Shown: piece by piece, positions 16,072 through 24,329 of the stretch
How positions within the stretch are numbered: position 1 is the stretch's first letter
Layout: the number at the start of each line of letters is the position of its first letter
DNA from: JBDTNK01 sp039933775
GTDB lineage: Bacteria > Chloroflexota > Limnocylindria > QHBO01
Direction of reading: 5' to 3'
Assembly: GCA_039933775.1 (NCBI GenBank)
Contig: JBDTNK010000020.1
Span: 1 to 33,183 of the forward strand
Length of the DNA stretch: 33,183 nt
Translations under genes and position numbers: made by a program
The notes under the pieces: model-generated
Databases searched by the model: none
What the model saw: only the letters and a program-made list of their open reading frames with translations
Told to the model about the DNA's origin: nothing

Positions 16072-16829
16072 CACTCGCCCCCCGTCACCGCGCGACCGTG
16101 GGTGAAGCCGGTCAGGCCCACGTAGGCGGGTAGCCGGAGATCACCCTGCGCCACGGTCGCGAACTCGAGGCCAAAGGCCTCGATCCGCTGGTTGACGATC
16201 GCGAACGTCGGATCGGCGAGATACCGTTCCAGCAACCCGTCGGGGCCGATCGCCTCGATGCGGTACGGCGGTGAGTAGGGCGTGACGTTGATGAGGATCG
16301 ATGCTCCCGCGCCGCTGACCGATGTGCGCGCGGTGAGGCGCTCACCGTTGATCGAGATCGCCTCCGCGCCGGCCGCCCAGAGCGCCGCCACGAGATCACG
16401 CAGGTCGTCGACCAGCACAAGGTAGCGTGCCGGATCCTCGCCCGGTGGCACAGGCCGGTTGGAGTCGGCGATCTCGGCGACCACGCCCGGCCCGACGACC
16501 GGCGTGAGGCCGGCGGCGAGCTCAGCCTGGCGCACCCGCTCGTTGAGCCCGGCCAGGGCGGCCTGCGATCCCTCGGCCTGCTCCTGTGCCGCGCGAACCC
16601 GCTCCTCCAGGTCCTCGATCTGGGTGCGGAGCGCCTGCTGCTCCTGCTCGAACGACACCGCCTGGTCGGCAAGCACCCGCTGGGCGTCGGTCCGCAGCTC
16701 TTCGCGCACCGCGGAGCTGTTCCATTGGCCGGTCGCGACGAAGCCGATGACGAGCAGCGCCAGCCCCACGCTCCATGGCCAGCTGCGTGACCGTCGTTCT
16801 GGCTGCGGCGTCGTGTGCGCGCCGATCAT
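16071..16829 (-). CDS. DUF881 family protein (first copy)
   Basis: A 252-residue paralogue of the next gene with the same layout: a short basic cytosolic segment, one membrane helix (SVGLALLVIGFVATGQW), a long coiled coil (about 45-95) and a DUF881 domain (GPGVVAEIADS, LVDDLRDLVAALWAAGAEAISINGERL, then ILINVTPYSPPYRIEAIGP). The two copies may form a heteromer through their coiled coils; that is inference. Its ATG overlaps the peptidase stop by 4 nt (ATGA). No DUF1290 gene, which often accompanies DUF881 pairs, is present here. Confidence 0.88.
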   Translation of the reverse strand: MIGAHTTPQPERRSRSWPWSVGLALLVIGFVATGQWNSSAVREELRTDAQRVLADQAVSFEQEQQALRTQIEDLEERVRAAQEQAEGSQAALAGLNERVRQAELAAGLTPVVGPGVVAEIADSNRPVPPGEDPARYLVLVDDLRDLVAALWAAGAEAISINGERLTARTSVSGAGASILINVTPYSPPYRIEAIGPDGLLERYLADPTFAIVNQRIEAFGLEFATVAQGDLRLPAYVGLTGFTHGRAVTGGE

Positions 16830-18160
16830 GCGTCGGGCGGCTCGGGCGGCTGTCGCCGCGCGCCACGCGCCACGATCACCAGCACGCCGCCGGCAACGAC
16901 GAGCGCCATGACGCCGAGCCCGTAGAACAGCAGCGAGGCATCGTACCCACGCTCCGCGGGTGCGCCGTCGGGTCGCTCGTCCACCGGCACGCCGCCACCA
17001 CTGCTCCCCGGTTCGGGGCTCGGCAGTCCGCCGCCGGGAAGGGGCACGTCGGAGTCACCCAGCGAGGAGGGGGCAACCGGGCGTGGCGCATCAGCCCCGA
17101 AGTCGGCGTAGAACGCCGCGTACAGCTCGTCGGCCGCGACGCCGATGCCTGCCTCGATCGCCTCGGCATCGGTCGCCCCGTCGCGATAGGCCGCGGCGAT
17201 GGCGGCGATGGCGCCCTCGCCATGTTCGGAGATGATCCTGTCGACCATGACGGTGCCCTCCGAGTAGGCGAGCGCCGCGCCGCGATCGCTGATCGGGAAG
17301 GCCTGCGTGATCGCATCGAATGCGAGGAGGCCTGCCCCCGAGGCCTCGAACTCGACGGTGGATCGGCTGCTGTCTGCGTTGCGATTCTCGGCCCAGGTGG
17401 CGAGGCCCTCGTTCAGCCACTGGGCGGGCTGGTGGAAGGGATTCGCCGTGGCGTCGTGGAAGACGACGTGCGTCACCTCGTGCACGATCGCGGTCTCCAG
17501 GTAGTCCTGCGGGCCGCCGCCGAGCCACATGAAGACGGTGCGCAGGTTCGGGTACGCCGCGGCGCCGGTCCACTCCCGCGCCCCGGGTCCCAGCGCACCG
17601 AAGAAGTCGTCCTCGCTGTCGTACACGAAGATGTCGATCGGCCCCGCCAGGTCCGCCCCGAGCAGCTCTTCGGCCTGCGTCGCGCCGTCCGCGCTCAGCT
17701 CACCGAAGCGCACCGCGGCGTCCTCCGCGGATCCGTACCAGTGCACCGTCGCGCGGCCCATCTCGCGCTCGTGCCAATCGAGGCCGTCGCGATCGTCGTC
17801 GTACAGCAGCTGCGCCGGTGCGCTCTCCATCGGCTCACCGTCGACGATGGCCCGCCAGCGATACGTGACCAGCGTGTTCGGCACGATGAAGTCGCTCGCC
17901 GCGTCCCAGGTGAACGTCGCGGTGTCTCCGGCGGGCCGCACCGGGGCCACGAAGGTCGCGTCGTCGTCCGCGAACTGCAGCAGGATCTCGAGCTGCTCGG
18001 GCGCGCCGCCGCTGAGCTCGACCCTGAACGTCATCGCCTCGTCGAAGGTGGCGTCTGCGCTCGTGGCGCCGAACCCGCTGAACCCGCGCGCCGCCGGAGG
18101 CGCGACCAATGCGCCAAGCAAAAGAGCCAGGACCGCCAGCGCGCGGGTCAGCCGTCCCAT
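16826..18160 (-). CDS. membrane-anchored gluzincin metallopeptidase (peptidase MA family)
   Basis: A 444-residue protein with an N-terminal signal peptide, an extracytoplasmic beta-rich domain (about 30-125), a zinc peptidase domain and a C-terminal membrane helix (SLLFYGLGVMALVVAGGVLVIV) followed by a short basic tail. The zinc site is HEVTH (H227, E228, H231) with the third ligand in NEGLATW (E251), the gluzincin HExxH...E arrangement of the peptidase MA family. A Pro/Gly/Ser-rich linker (about 360-410) separates catalysis from the anchor. The ATG lies 13 nt inside the solute-binding protein gene, so the two are co-translated. The substrate is not known. Confidence 0.87.
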   Translation of the reverse strand: MGRLTRALAVLALLLGALVAPPAARGFSGFGATSADATFDEAMTFRVELSGGAPEQLEILLQFADDDATFVAPVRPAGDTATFTWDAASDFIVPNTLVTYRWRAIVDGEPMESAPAQLLYDDDRDGLDWHEREMGRATVHWYGSAEDAAVRFGELSADGATQAEELLGADLAGPIDIFVYDSEDDFFGALGPGAREWTGAAAYPNLRTVFMWLGGGPQDYLETAIVHEVTHVVFHDATANPFHQPAQWLNEGLATWAENRNADSSRSTVEFEASGAGLLAFDAITQAFPISDRGAALAYSEGTVMVDRIISEHGEGAIAAIAAAYRDGATDAEAIEAGIGVAADELYAAFYADFGADAPRPVAPSSLGDSDVPLPGGGLPSPEPGSSGGGVPVDERPDGAPAERGYDASLLFYGLGVMALVVAGGVLVIVARGARRQPPEPPDA

Positions 18161-19716
18161 GAGACCCGTCCGAAGTCGATGAGCCCCAACGTCAGGTCAC
18201 CCAGGCCGTTGAGCCCGTCGCGCGCCAGCCACCACGTCTCGCCGTAGGACCACGGGATGACGGGCGCCTCGGCGTCGACCCGTGCGTCGACCGCCGCGTA
18301 CGCATCCGCCTGCGCGGCGGGGTCACCCTCGCTCGCCGCGTCGTCGAGGAGCGCCGCGAACTCGTCGTCCTGCCAGCGACCGTAGTTGCTGCCGGCATCG
18401 GGCGCCAGGAGGAGGCCGTACAACGCCTGTGGGGAGGGATAGTCGATGATCCAGTTGATCGAGTAGATCGGCGCCGCAACACCCTCGTCGAGCTGGGCCA
18501 GATAGTCGCCGAAGTTCATGTTCTCGATGGCGACGTCGACGCCGAGAACGTCACGCCACGTCGCGACCGCGGGTCCGACGTCGAGGCCGGTGCCGTTGAC
18601 GGTGATCGTTCCGAGGTCCGCGCGGTCTTCGTAGCCGGCCTCGTCCAGCAGCCGCGCGGCCTCGGCAGCGTCGTGCTCGAAGTCGCTGGGCCAGTCCGGC
18701 GGCTGCACGGCCGGCGGCACGATGCTCGAGGCAGGCGTCGCCGCAGTGCCCTGCGAGAGCTCCACCAGACGCTGGCGATCCAGAGCCAGCAGAAAGGCGC
18801 GTCGGACCCGCGCGTCGTCGAACGGCGGTGCCGTGGTGTCGAAGCCGAAGAACTGGATCGTGGTCGCCGAGCCATGATGCAGCGCCGGGCCCAGGTCACG
18901 GTCGTAGGCGATCCAGCCGGCATCGAACGAGCCGACGCCCACGAGATCGAGCGCGCCATCGGCGAAGGCAGTCACCGGATCGCCGTCGAGATCGCCGACG
19001 AAGCGCACCTCATCGATCGGCGGCGGGCCGGCAACGTACTCCTGGTTCGCGCGCAACACCAGATCGGTCCCATCGATCGCAGCGACCACGTACGGGCCGG
19101 ACCCGATGAAGTCATTGGCGGTCTGCCAGTCCGGCGACGCGTCCGCAGTGGGAGGCACGACGAAGGTGGTCGGCGTGGCCACGACCGCCGGGAAGTAGCC
19201 GGCGGGGTGGCGCAGATGCACGACGAGCGTCTCGTCATCGGGTGCCTCGACGCCGACGCCGTCCTCCGATGCGCCGCTGGCACGTCGTTCGGCCGCGCCC
19301 TCGATGACGCTGAGCACGTCGGGCGCCAGGCTGCCGACCGCGGGATCGAGCAGGCGCAGCCACGAGCGCCGCACATCGGTCGCGGTGAGCGGGCTGCCAT
19401 CGGAAAAGCTGAGGTCAGGCCGAAGCGTGAAGGTATAGGTCAGCTCGTCGTCGGAGACGACCCAGCCCGAGGCCAGCGACGGGTATGGCCGGCCGCGTTC
19501 GTCGAGCCGCGTCAGTCCCGCGTACAGCTGCAGCTGGAGCTGGACATCGCTCTGGTCCGCGATGAACGCCGGATCGAGCGTCCCGGGCGGGCCGGAAAGA
19601 TAGCGCAACGGGCCAGCCGCCAGCGCGGGGCTGGGCGCAGGTCCGATCAGCAGGCAGGCGAGCAGGAGGGCCGCCGACGCAGCGGCGGACCGCGCGCGGC
19701 GGGGACGGGGCAGCAC
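18148..19716 (-). CDS. extracellular solute-binding protein family 5 (peptide/nickel type)
   Basis: A 522-residue binding protein of the SBP_bac_5/DppA-OppA type. A signal sequence (Arg-rich start, then ASAALLLACLLIG) precedes the mature protein beginning near GPLRYLSGPPGTLDP. Typical segments follow: LASGWVVSDDELTYTFTLRPDLSFSDGSPLTATDV, FIGSGPYVV, and DDARVRRAFLLALDR. No lipobox cysteine follows the signal, so it may be released or attached otherwise. No ABC permease or ATPase for import is adjacent, which makes it an orphan in this window. The GTG at 19716 is chosen because TATACT ends exactly 7 nt upstream; an ATG at 19752 would put the promoter inside the gene. Confidence 0.88.
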   Translation of the reverse strand: MLPRPRRARSAAASAALLLACLLIGPAPSPALAAGPLRYLSGPPGTLDPAFIADQSDVQLQLQLYAGLTRLDERGRPYPSLASGWVVSDDELTYTFTLRPDLSFSDGSPLTATDVRRSWLRLLDPAVGSLAPDVLSVIEGAAERRASGASEDGVGVEAPDDETLVVHLRHPAGYFPAVVATPTTFVVPPTADASPDWQTANDFIGSGPYVVAAIDGTDLVLRANQEYVAGPPPIDEVRFVGDLDGDPVTAFADGALDLVGVGSFDAGWIAYDRDLGPALHHGSATTIQFFGFDTTAPPFDDARVRRAFLLALDRQRLVELSQGTAATPASSIVPPAVQPPDWPSDFEHDAAEAARLLDEAGYEDRADLGTITVNGTGLDVGPAVATWRDVLGVDVAIENMNFGDYLAQLDEGVAAPIYSINWIIDYPSPQALYGLLLAPDAGSNYGRWQDDEFAALLDDAASEGDPAAQADAYAAVDARVDAEAPVIPWSYGETWWLARDGLNGLGDLTLGLIDFGRVSWDG

Positions 19717-19722
19717 GGCGGG

Positions 19723-19729
19723 TAGTATA
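19723..19729. promoter_or_regulatory. shared divergent -10 element
   Basis: The 7-nt stretch TAGTATA reads as -10 boxes in both directions. Minus strand: TATACT (19729-19724) ends 7 nt before the GTG at 19716. Plus strand: TAGTAT (19723-19728) ends 9 nt before the ATG at 19738. The start codons are only 21 nt apart, so both genes would be leaderless or nearly so, and two polymerases could not occupy the site together. No clear -35 is visible for either direction. Confidence 0.55.
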
Positions 19730-19737
19730 CGGGCCGC

Positions 19738-20274
19738 ATGCAGCACGTCCATGAACACCGCTTCCAGACCCAGCCGGTCGGCGGGCTGACGCTGCGCCAG
19801 TTCATCGAGTCGCTCCGTCGTTGGACGCCCGAGATGCGGCACATCGCGCAGATCGCGCTGACCCGCACCGAGGCCGAACGACAGGACTACCTGCGCAGCT
19901 TCCACTCCGGTCATCACGAACGCGAGGCCGGCAAGCTCGACTCGTTCGTGCGCTGGGCGTACTCCGATCCCCGCCTCGAGTACATCCCGCAGCTGATCGC
20001 CGACAACGAGCGTCCCGAGTCGGACTACGAAGGCGCGCTGCGGCACGAGGCCGACGTGCTGGTCCAGGAACGGGCGCGCGGCCGGACCGCGGCGCAGCGC
20101 GTCGCCGACTACATGAATCTGCTCGGCATCGAGGGTAGCGAGCAGGTACGCAGCGCGATCGCTCGCCTGCTGCCGGAGGGAACGACCGATGCAGTCGTGC
20201 TGGCCACCGTCCGCGACATGCGCCGCGCCTGGCTCGAGCGATTTGGCGATGATGCCTTCTTCGCCGAGGACTGA
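19738..20274 (+). CDS. conserved-looking soluble protein, unknown function
   Basis: A 178-residue, largely helical soluble protein that I do not recognise. It has natural amino-acid composition, many charged residues, no signal peptide and no cysteine. Visible landmarks are LRQFIESLRRW, a His-rich stretch FHSGHHEREAGKLDSF that could bind metal or phosphate, and a helical C-terminus. The ATG at 19738 follows a -10 box by 9 nt. It ends 7 nt before a membrane protein gene and is probably co-transcribed with it. A long frame on the opposite strand crosses the same region but is Arg/Ser-rich and has no family features. Confidence 0.7.
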   Translation: MQHVHEHRFQTQPVGGLTLRQFIESLRRWTPEMRHIAQIALTRTEAERQDYLRSFHSGHHEREAGKLDSFVRWAYSDPRLEYIPQLIADNERPESDYEGALRHEADVLVQERARGRTAAQRVADYMNLLGIEGSEQVRSAIARLLPEGTTDAVVLATVRDMRRAWLERFGDDAFFAED

Positions 20275-20281
20275 GGCCGGC

Positions 20282-20932
20282 GTGACGATCTCAGCACGGG
20301 GGCTGCGCAGCGTTGGGTGGTCACTCGTGGTGTATGGCCTAGCTGGGCTGGTGCTGCTGGTCCTGGCGCTGGCCATTGGCACAGGACCGGTGGCCAGCGC
20401 GGAGGAGCTCCTGGCCTCGCTGGACGGGACGCTCCAGGCGGCAGCCGATACCGCGCGCAGCTCGTCGACCGCGCTCCTCAGCGTCGATGCCGGCATGCAG
20501 CAGGCACAGGCCGGAACGCGCGACGCATCCACGCTGGTCGGTAATGCCGCCGCCACGAGCGGCCAGCTCGCCGACGCGATGGGTCTCTCCATCCTGGGGA
20601 CGCAGCCGCTCGTCGGGCTGGCCGACGACTTCCGAACCATCGCAACGCAGCTGAGCAGCCTCGGCACGAGCCTCTCGACCGTCGGCGACGCGCTCGTGAC
20701 GAGCACCTCTGACCTCGCGGCGGTTCGCGCCGACGTCGATCGCCTGGCGGTCGAGGTCGAGCTGGCGCGTGCCCAGACCGGGCCCGGATCGGGCTTTGGC
20801 GCCGGTTCGCTGCGCCTCGGCTATCTCGCCATGCTCGTGTGGCTGGTCCTGCCCGCCATCGGGGCGCTGGCGGTCGGCATCGGATTGCTGCGGGCGGAGC
20901 GAGGCGTCCGGATCAGTCCGCCCGTCGCATGA
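20282..20932 (+). CDS. two-helix membrane protein with an extracytoplasmic helical domain
   Basis: A 216-residue protein with one N-terminal helix (LVVYGLAGLVLLVLALAIG), about 130 residues rich in Ala, Ser, Thr and Leu with heptad-like spacing, and a C-terminal helix (LAMLVWLVLPAIGALAVGIGLL). The layout suggests a hairpin anchored at both ends with a coiled or helical domain outside, as in sensor or methyl-accepting-like input domains, but no signalling output domain is present. I cannot assign a family. GTG at 20282 is used because it directly precedes the hydrophobic region and is 7 nt after the upstream stop. Its last 20 nt overlap the convergent ABC permease gene. Confidence 0.68.
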   Translation: MTISARGLRSVGWSLVVYGLAGLVLLVLALAIGTGPVASAEELLASLDGTLQAAADTARSSSTALLSVDAGMQQAQAGTRDASTLVGNAAATSGQLADAMGLSILGTQPLVGLADDFRTIATQLSSLGTSLSTVGDALVTSTSDLAAVRADVDRLAVEVELARAQTGPGSGFGAGSLRLGYLAMLVWLVLPAIGALAVGIGLLRAERGVRISPPVA

Positions 20933-22106
20933 TCCGGCGCAGCCGGACGAGCGAGATGAGGTAGAGGGCCGCACCGATGCCGCCCAGGGTCCACAGCATC
21001 CACGTGTCGCTGATCTCGCCACGCAGCATCGCCTGCTGCAGCGTCTCGATCCCATGCGTCACCGGCAGCGCGTACGCGATGTAGCGCACCGCCGGCAGGA
21101 ACTCCTCGACCGGCAGAACGAAGCCAGAGAAGAAGACCGATGCAAGCAGCACGATCATCGACAGCTGCACCGCCTGGCGCTCTGAGTCGGCAATCAGGCT
21201 GATCAGCAGCCCCAGGCCGAGCGACGCGAAGGTGAGCAGCAGGACGACCGCGACGAACGGCACCCAGCCGCCCAGTAAGGGGATGCCCAGGACGCCGATG
21301 AGCAGCGCGGCAACGATTGCGCTGATGACAAGGCTGAAGACGGCGTAGGCGATGTACTTGCCGACCAGCAGCTCCATCGAGCTCACCGGCGCCACGCGAT
21401 AGACATCCATCGTGCCCGAGAGGCGCTCGCGAACCATCGACATCGCGGTCAGCGTGATGGCCAGGTGCTGCAGCACGAGCGCGAAGACGGCCGGTCCGAA
21501 GAAGCCGATGACGGTCGGTGCGGTCGGTGCGATGTTCGCGGTCTCGGCGCGCGTCGGCTTGGCGATCGTCTCCGGCGGCACCGTGATCGGCTCGGGCGCA
21601 TCCTCGTTGGCGAGCGTGATCCCGCGCTCCGCGGCCTGGCGGATGATCTCGGCGTTGATCTCCGCCACCAGCGTGCTCGTGGCGAACTGGGCGAGTGACT
21701 CGCGCACCGGGTCGACCGTGTTCCACTCGACGGTCACGACCGACTGCTCACCCTTGCGCAGCTGCTCCTGCGCGTTCGTCGGCGCGACGATGAGCAGGCC
21801 CACCTCCTGCGACGCGAGCTTCGCGCGCCCCTCGTCGAGATTCTCGGTCACGCCCACGATATTGAGCTGAGCGTCGCTGATGTCGCGGTAGTACTCGACG
21901 TCGGTCGGCAGGTCGGTCTGCGGCGGCACGACGACGAGCGTGTCGAACGGTGTGCGGGCGCCGGTGTAGCCCAGCCCGAAGAGCGCCATGATCAGAAACG
22001 GGCCGAGCACCAGGCTCAGGATGACGCCGGGGCGCCGGACAATCTCGCGGATCTCCTTGAAGATGAACGAGCTGATGCGGACGAAGCTTTTGCCCAGCGC
22101 CCTCAT
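20913..22106 (-). CDS. ABC-2 type transporter permease
   Basis: A 397-residue permease of the ABC2_membrane_3 (YhgE/Pip-like, DrrB-like) type: one N-terminal helix, a large extracytoplasmic domain of about 180 residues, then five or six helices. The segment MVRERLSGTMDVYRVAPVSSMELLVGKYIAY is the typical cytosolic coupling region (ERExGTMExLLVxPV in relatives), and ESFLPAVRYIAYALPVTHG-like sequence near the end is also characteristic. It pairs with the ATPase gene just upstream, with an ATGA overlap. It likely exports a lipid or hydrophobic compound; the substrate is unknown. Confidence 0.9.
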   Translation of the reverse strand: MRALGKSFVRISSFIFKEIREIVRRPGVILSLVLGPFLIMALFGLGYTGARTPFDTLVVVPPQTDLPTDVEYYRDISDAQLNIVGVTENLDEGRAKLASQEVGLLIVAPTNAQEQLRKGEQSVVTVEWNTVDPVRESLAQFATSTLVAEINAEIIRQAAERGITLANEDAPEPITVPPETIAKPTRAETANIAPTAPTVIGFFGPAVFALVLQHLAITLTAMSMVRERLSGTMDVYRVAPVSSMELLVGKYIAYAVFSLVISAIVAALLIGVLGIPLLGGWVPFVAVVLLLTFASLGLGLLISLIADSERQAVQLSMIVLLASVFFSGFVLPVEEFLPAVRYIAYALPVTHGIETLQQAMLRGEISDTWMLWTLGGIGAALYLISLVRLRRIMRRAD

Positions 22107-23113
22107 GACGTGTGCTCGCCCGACTGCTCGCGCCGCTCGGCGCGCCGGCGCTCCACGAGCTCGGCGAAGACCTCGTCGAAACTGGGCTGGTACTCGTCCG
22201 CATCGAGGACGTTGATGCCGGCAGCGCTCAGCGTCTCCACGATGCGGGGCGTCGTCCTGCCGGCGTCCTGCGTCACGACGTTCAGGCGGCGCGGCGCCAG
22301 CTGCCGAACGCGCTCGACGCCCTCGACCCCGGACAGCGCATCGGGCGTGATGGGCCGGTCCGTCTCGAGCTCGATGATCTCGCCGCCGAAGACGCTCTGG
22401 CGCATCGCGGCGGGGTCGTCGAGCGCCACCAGCTCACCCTCGGCCAGCAGCGCGACGCGATCGGCGTATTCGGCCTCGCCCACGTACTGGGTCGTGACAA
22501 GCAGCGTCTTGCCGGACTTGCGCAGGGCGCGCAGCTCGTCCCAGATCGATTGGCGCAGCATCGGGTCGATGCCGGCCGTCGGCTCGTCGATGAACAGCAT
22601 CGAAGGCTCGTGCACCATGGCGCAGGCGAGCTCCAGGCGGCGCTGCATGCCGCCCGACAGGTCCCGCGCCAAACGGCGGCGGGCATGCAGCAGGTCGACG
22701 ACCTCGAGCGCGCGCGTGATGCGCCGGCCGCGACGAAACGGCGACATGCCGAAGAGCGCGGCCACGAAGCCGACGTTCTCCTCCGCGGTCAGGTCGGGAT
22801 ACAGACTGAACAGCTGCGGCATGTAGGCCAGCTGCTCGCGGGTTCGGCGCGAAAAGCGCATCGGATCCTCACCCATCACCGAGATGCGCCCGGCGGTCGG
22901 GCCGAGCGTGCCTGTCAACATGCGGATCATCGTGGTCTTCCCGGAGCCGGATGGACCGATGAGGCCCAGGATCGTGCCCTCGTTGATTCCGAAGGTCACG
23001 TCGCGGATCGCATTGAGCGTTCCGAAGCGGCGCGTCACACCGTCGACGTTGATGATCTGACGAGCGTCAGCGGGGGCGCTCGGCGGTCGCTCGGGGGGCA
23101 TGGCGGACGTCAC
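22103..23113 (-). CDS. ABC transporter ATP-binding protein
   Basis: A 336-residue ATPase with Walker A GPSGSGKTT (residues 53-61), Q-loop MPQLFSLYPDLT, signature LSGGMQRR, Walker B MLFIDEPTAGID and a switch region in which the usual H-loop histidine appears as Gln (LLVTTQYVGEAEYAD), a substitution common in the DrrA-like group. The C-terminal extension (about 240-336) resembles the regulatory tail of drug- and lipid-export ATPases. The GTG at 23113 has GAGG 4 nt upstream; an ATG 12 nt further in is an alternative. It is co-translated with the permease. Confidence 0.92.
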   Translation of the reverse strand: MTSAMPPERPPSAPADARQIINVDGVTRRFGTLNAIRDVTFGINEGTILGLIGPSGSGKTTMIRMLTGTLGPTAGRISVMGEDPMRFSRRTREQLAYMPQLFSLYPDLTAEENVGFVAALFGMSPFRRGRRITRALEVVDLLHARRRLARDLSGGMQRRLELACAMVHEPSMLFIDEPTAGIDPMLRQSIWDELRALRKSGKTLLVTTQYVGEAEYADRVALLAEGELVALDDPAAMRQSVFGGEIIELETDRPITPDALSGVEGVERVRQLAPRRLNVVTQDAGRTTPRIVETLSAAGINVLDADEYQPSFDEVFAELVERRRAERREQSGEHTS

Positions 23114-23221
23114 GCGGCCTCGCCATGCAATCGGCGTGCCGCTGGCTACCAGGCGCTTGGCCGCTCAACGCGCGGCGTCGGTGCCATCAGCCCCGGCATG
23201 CGGCGTGCGAAGACGTCCTGC

Positions 23222-23230
23222 AGGAGGTGA
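23222..23230 (+). promoter_or_regulatory. strong Shine-Dalgarno AGGAGGTGA
   Basis: A full-length match to the anti-Shine-Dalgarno complement, 5 nt before the ATG at 23236. It fixes that start against an in-frame ATG at 23125 and contrasts with the leaderless starts elsewhere in the window. Confidence 0.8.
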
Positions 23231-23235
23231 CCACC

Positions 23236-23496
23236 ATGGCAAAGCTGGATGCCGAGGCGCGCGACGACCTCGACAAGGGTGACTTCGCCTACGTCGCCTA
23301 CGTCGACAGCGACGGCGGCGAGCACCTTCCGATCCACGATGAGACACAAGTGCGCAATGCGATCAGCCGCTGGAACCAGACCGATTTCGAGAGCAAGGCG
23401 GCCAAGGAGCGAGCCCGCAAGAAGATCCTGGCGGCCGCGAAGCGAAACGACATCGAGGTCGACGACGACGCCAAGATCTCGGACCCGGTGGAGTAG
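23236..23496 (+). CDS. small conserved protein upstream of ku (DUF6582-like)
   Basis: An 86-residue acidic/basic protein with the core FAYVAYVDSDGGEHLPIHDE, TQVRNAISRWNQTDFES, RARKKILAAAKRNDIEVDD. Proteins with an AYVDSxGxxxLPIxDxxHVRNAxxRFNQ core occur widely in actinobacteria and their relatives; the DUF number is from memory and uncertain. The pattern suggests a small helical fold that could bind nucleic acid, with no demonstrated role. It stops 6 nt before the Ku start, so the two are probably translated from one message. Confidence 0.78.
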   Translation: MAKLDAEARDDLDKGDFAYVAYVDSDGGEHLPIHDETQVRNAISRWNQTDFESKAAKERARKKILAAAKRNDIEVDDDAKISDPVE

Positions 23497-23502
23497 TCGC
23501 GC

Positions 23503-24327
23503 ATGCGGTCGATCTGGAAGGGGGCCATCAGCTTCGGGATGGTGACGATCCCGGTAAAGCTGTACACCGCGACCGAGCAGAAGGACGTTCGCTTCCGCCT
23601 CCTGCACAAGACCGATCACGCGCCGATCGTCGAGAAGCGCTTCTGCACCGAGGACGGCAAGGAGGTTGCCTGGGACGACCTGGTGCGCGGCTTCGAGGTG
23701 GCCAAGGGCGACTACGTCGTGCTCGAGCCCGAGGAGATCGAGGAGGCCAAACCGGAGAGCGCCAGCACCATCGAGATCGGCGACTTCGTGGAGCTGACCG
23801 AGATCGACCCGATCTACTTCGAAAAGACCTACTTCCTCGAGCCCACCGATGTCGGCGCCAAGCCGTTCAGCCTGCTGAAGCGTGCGCTCGAGGAGACCGA
23901 GCGTGTCGCGGTGGCGCGCGTCGTCATCCGTACCAAGGAGCGCCTCGCCACCATCCGCGCCTACGACGACACGCTGGCGCTCGAGACGATGTACTGGCCC
24001 GATGAGATCCGCTCGACGGGCGGCCTCGACCTGCCCAAAGGCGCCGAAACGAAGGTGCGGCCCAAGGAGCTCGACATGGCGCGCTCACTGGTGGAGAACC
24101 TATCGGACCGGTTTGACCCCGAGTCATACAAGGACCAGTACCGCATCGCGCTCGAACAGCTCATCGAGGGCAAGATGCGGGGTGAGCGGCGCAACGTGAA
24201 GCGTCGCAAGCCCGACGCGAGGGTGATCGACCTGATGGAGGCGCTCTCCGCGAGCGTCGAGCAGAGTCGCGGTGGGCGCAAGAAGAAGGCGGCACCTAAA
24301 AAGACGCGGCGGCGCACCGCCGCCTGA
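23503..24327 (+). CDS. ku: Ku protein, non-homologous end joining
   Basis: A 274-residue bacterial Ku, the homodimeric ring that binds DNA ends and recruits LigD. It begins with the family hallmark MRSIWKGAISFGMVTIPVKLYTAT and continues through FRLLHKTDHAPI, the EIEEAKPESASTIEI segment, IDPIYFEKTYFLEP and KPFSLLKRAL. The C-terminus is a Lys/Arg-rich tail (from about 215, ending KKKAAPKKTRRRTAA), of the type known to help Ku bind and thread along DNA. Length and order match stand-alone bacterial Ku. No LigD, ligase or primase gene is in the window. The ATG at 23503 starts at the family N-terminus. Confidence 0.96.
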   Translation: MRSIWKGAISFGMVTIPVKLYTATEQKDVRFRLLHKTDHAPIVEKRFCTEDGKEVAWDDLVRGFEVAKGDYVVLEPEEIEEAKPESASTIEIGDFVELTEIDPIYFEKTYFLEPTDVGAKPFSLLKRALEETERVAVARVVIRTKERLATIRAYDDTLALETMYWPDEIRSTGGLDLPKGAETKVRPKELDMARSLVENLSDRFDPESYKDQYRIALEQLIEGKMRGERRNVKRRKPDARVIDLMEALSASVEQSRGGRKKKAAPKKTRRRTAA

Positions 24328-24329
24328 GG

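Noticed and set aside
16775..18247. Plus-strand frame of 490 codons across the gluzincin gene
   Set aside because: No domain, and it opposes a gene with a zinc site, signal peptide and membrane anchor.
19717..20706. N-terminal extension of the solute-binding protein frame by 330 residues
   Set aside because: The extension runs antisense to a plausible plus-strand gene, lacks a signal peptide at its start, and would place the -10 box and the true signal peptide inside the protein.
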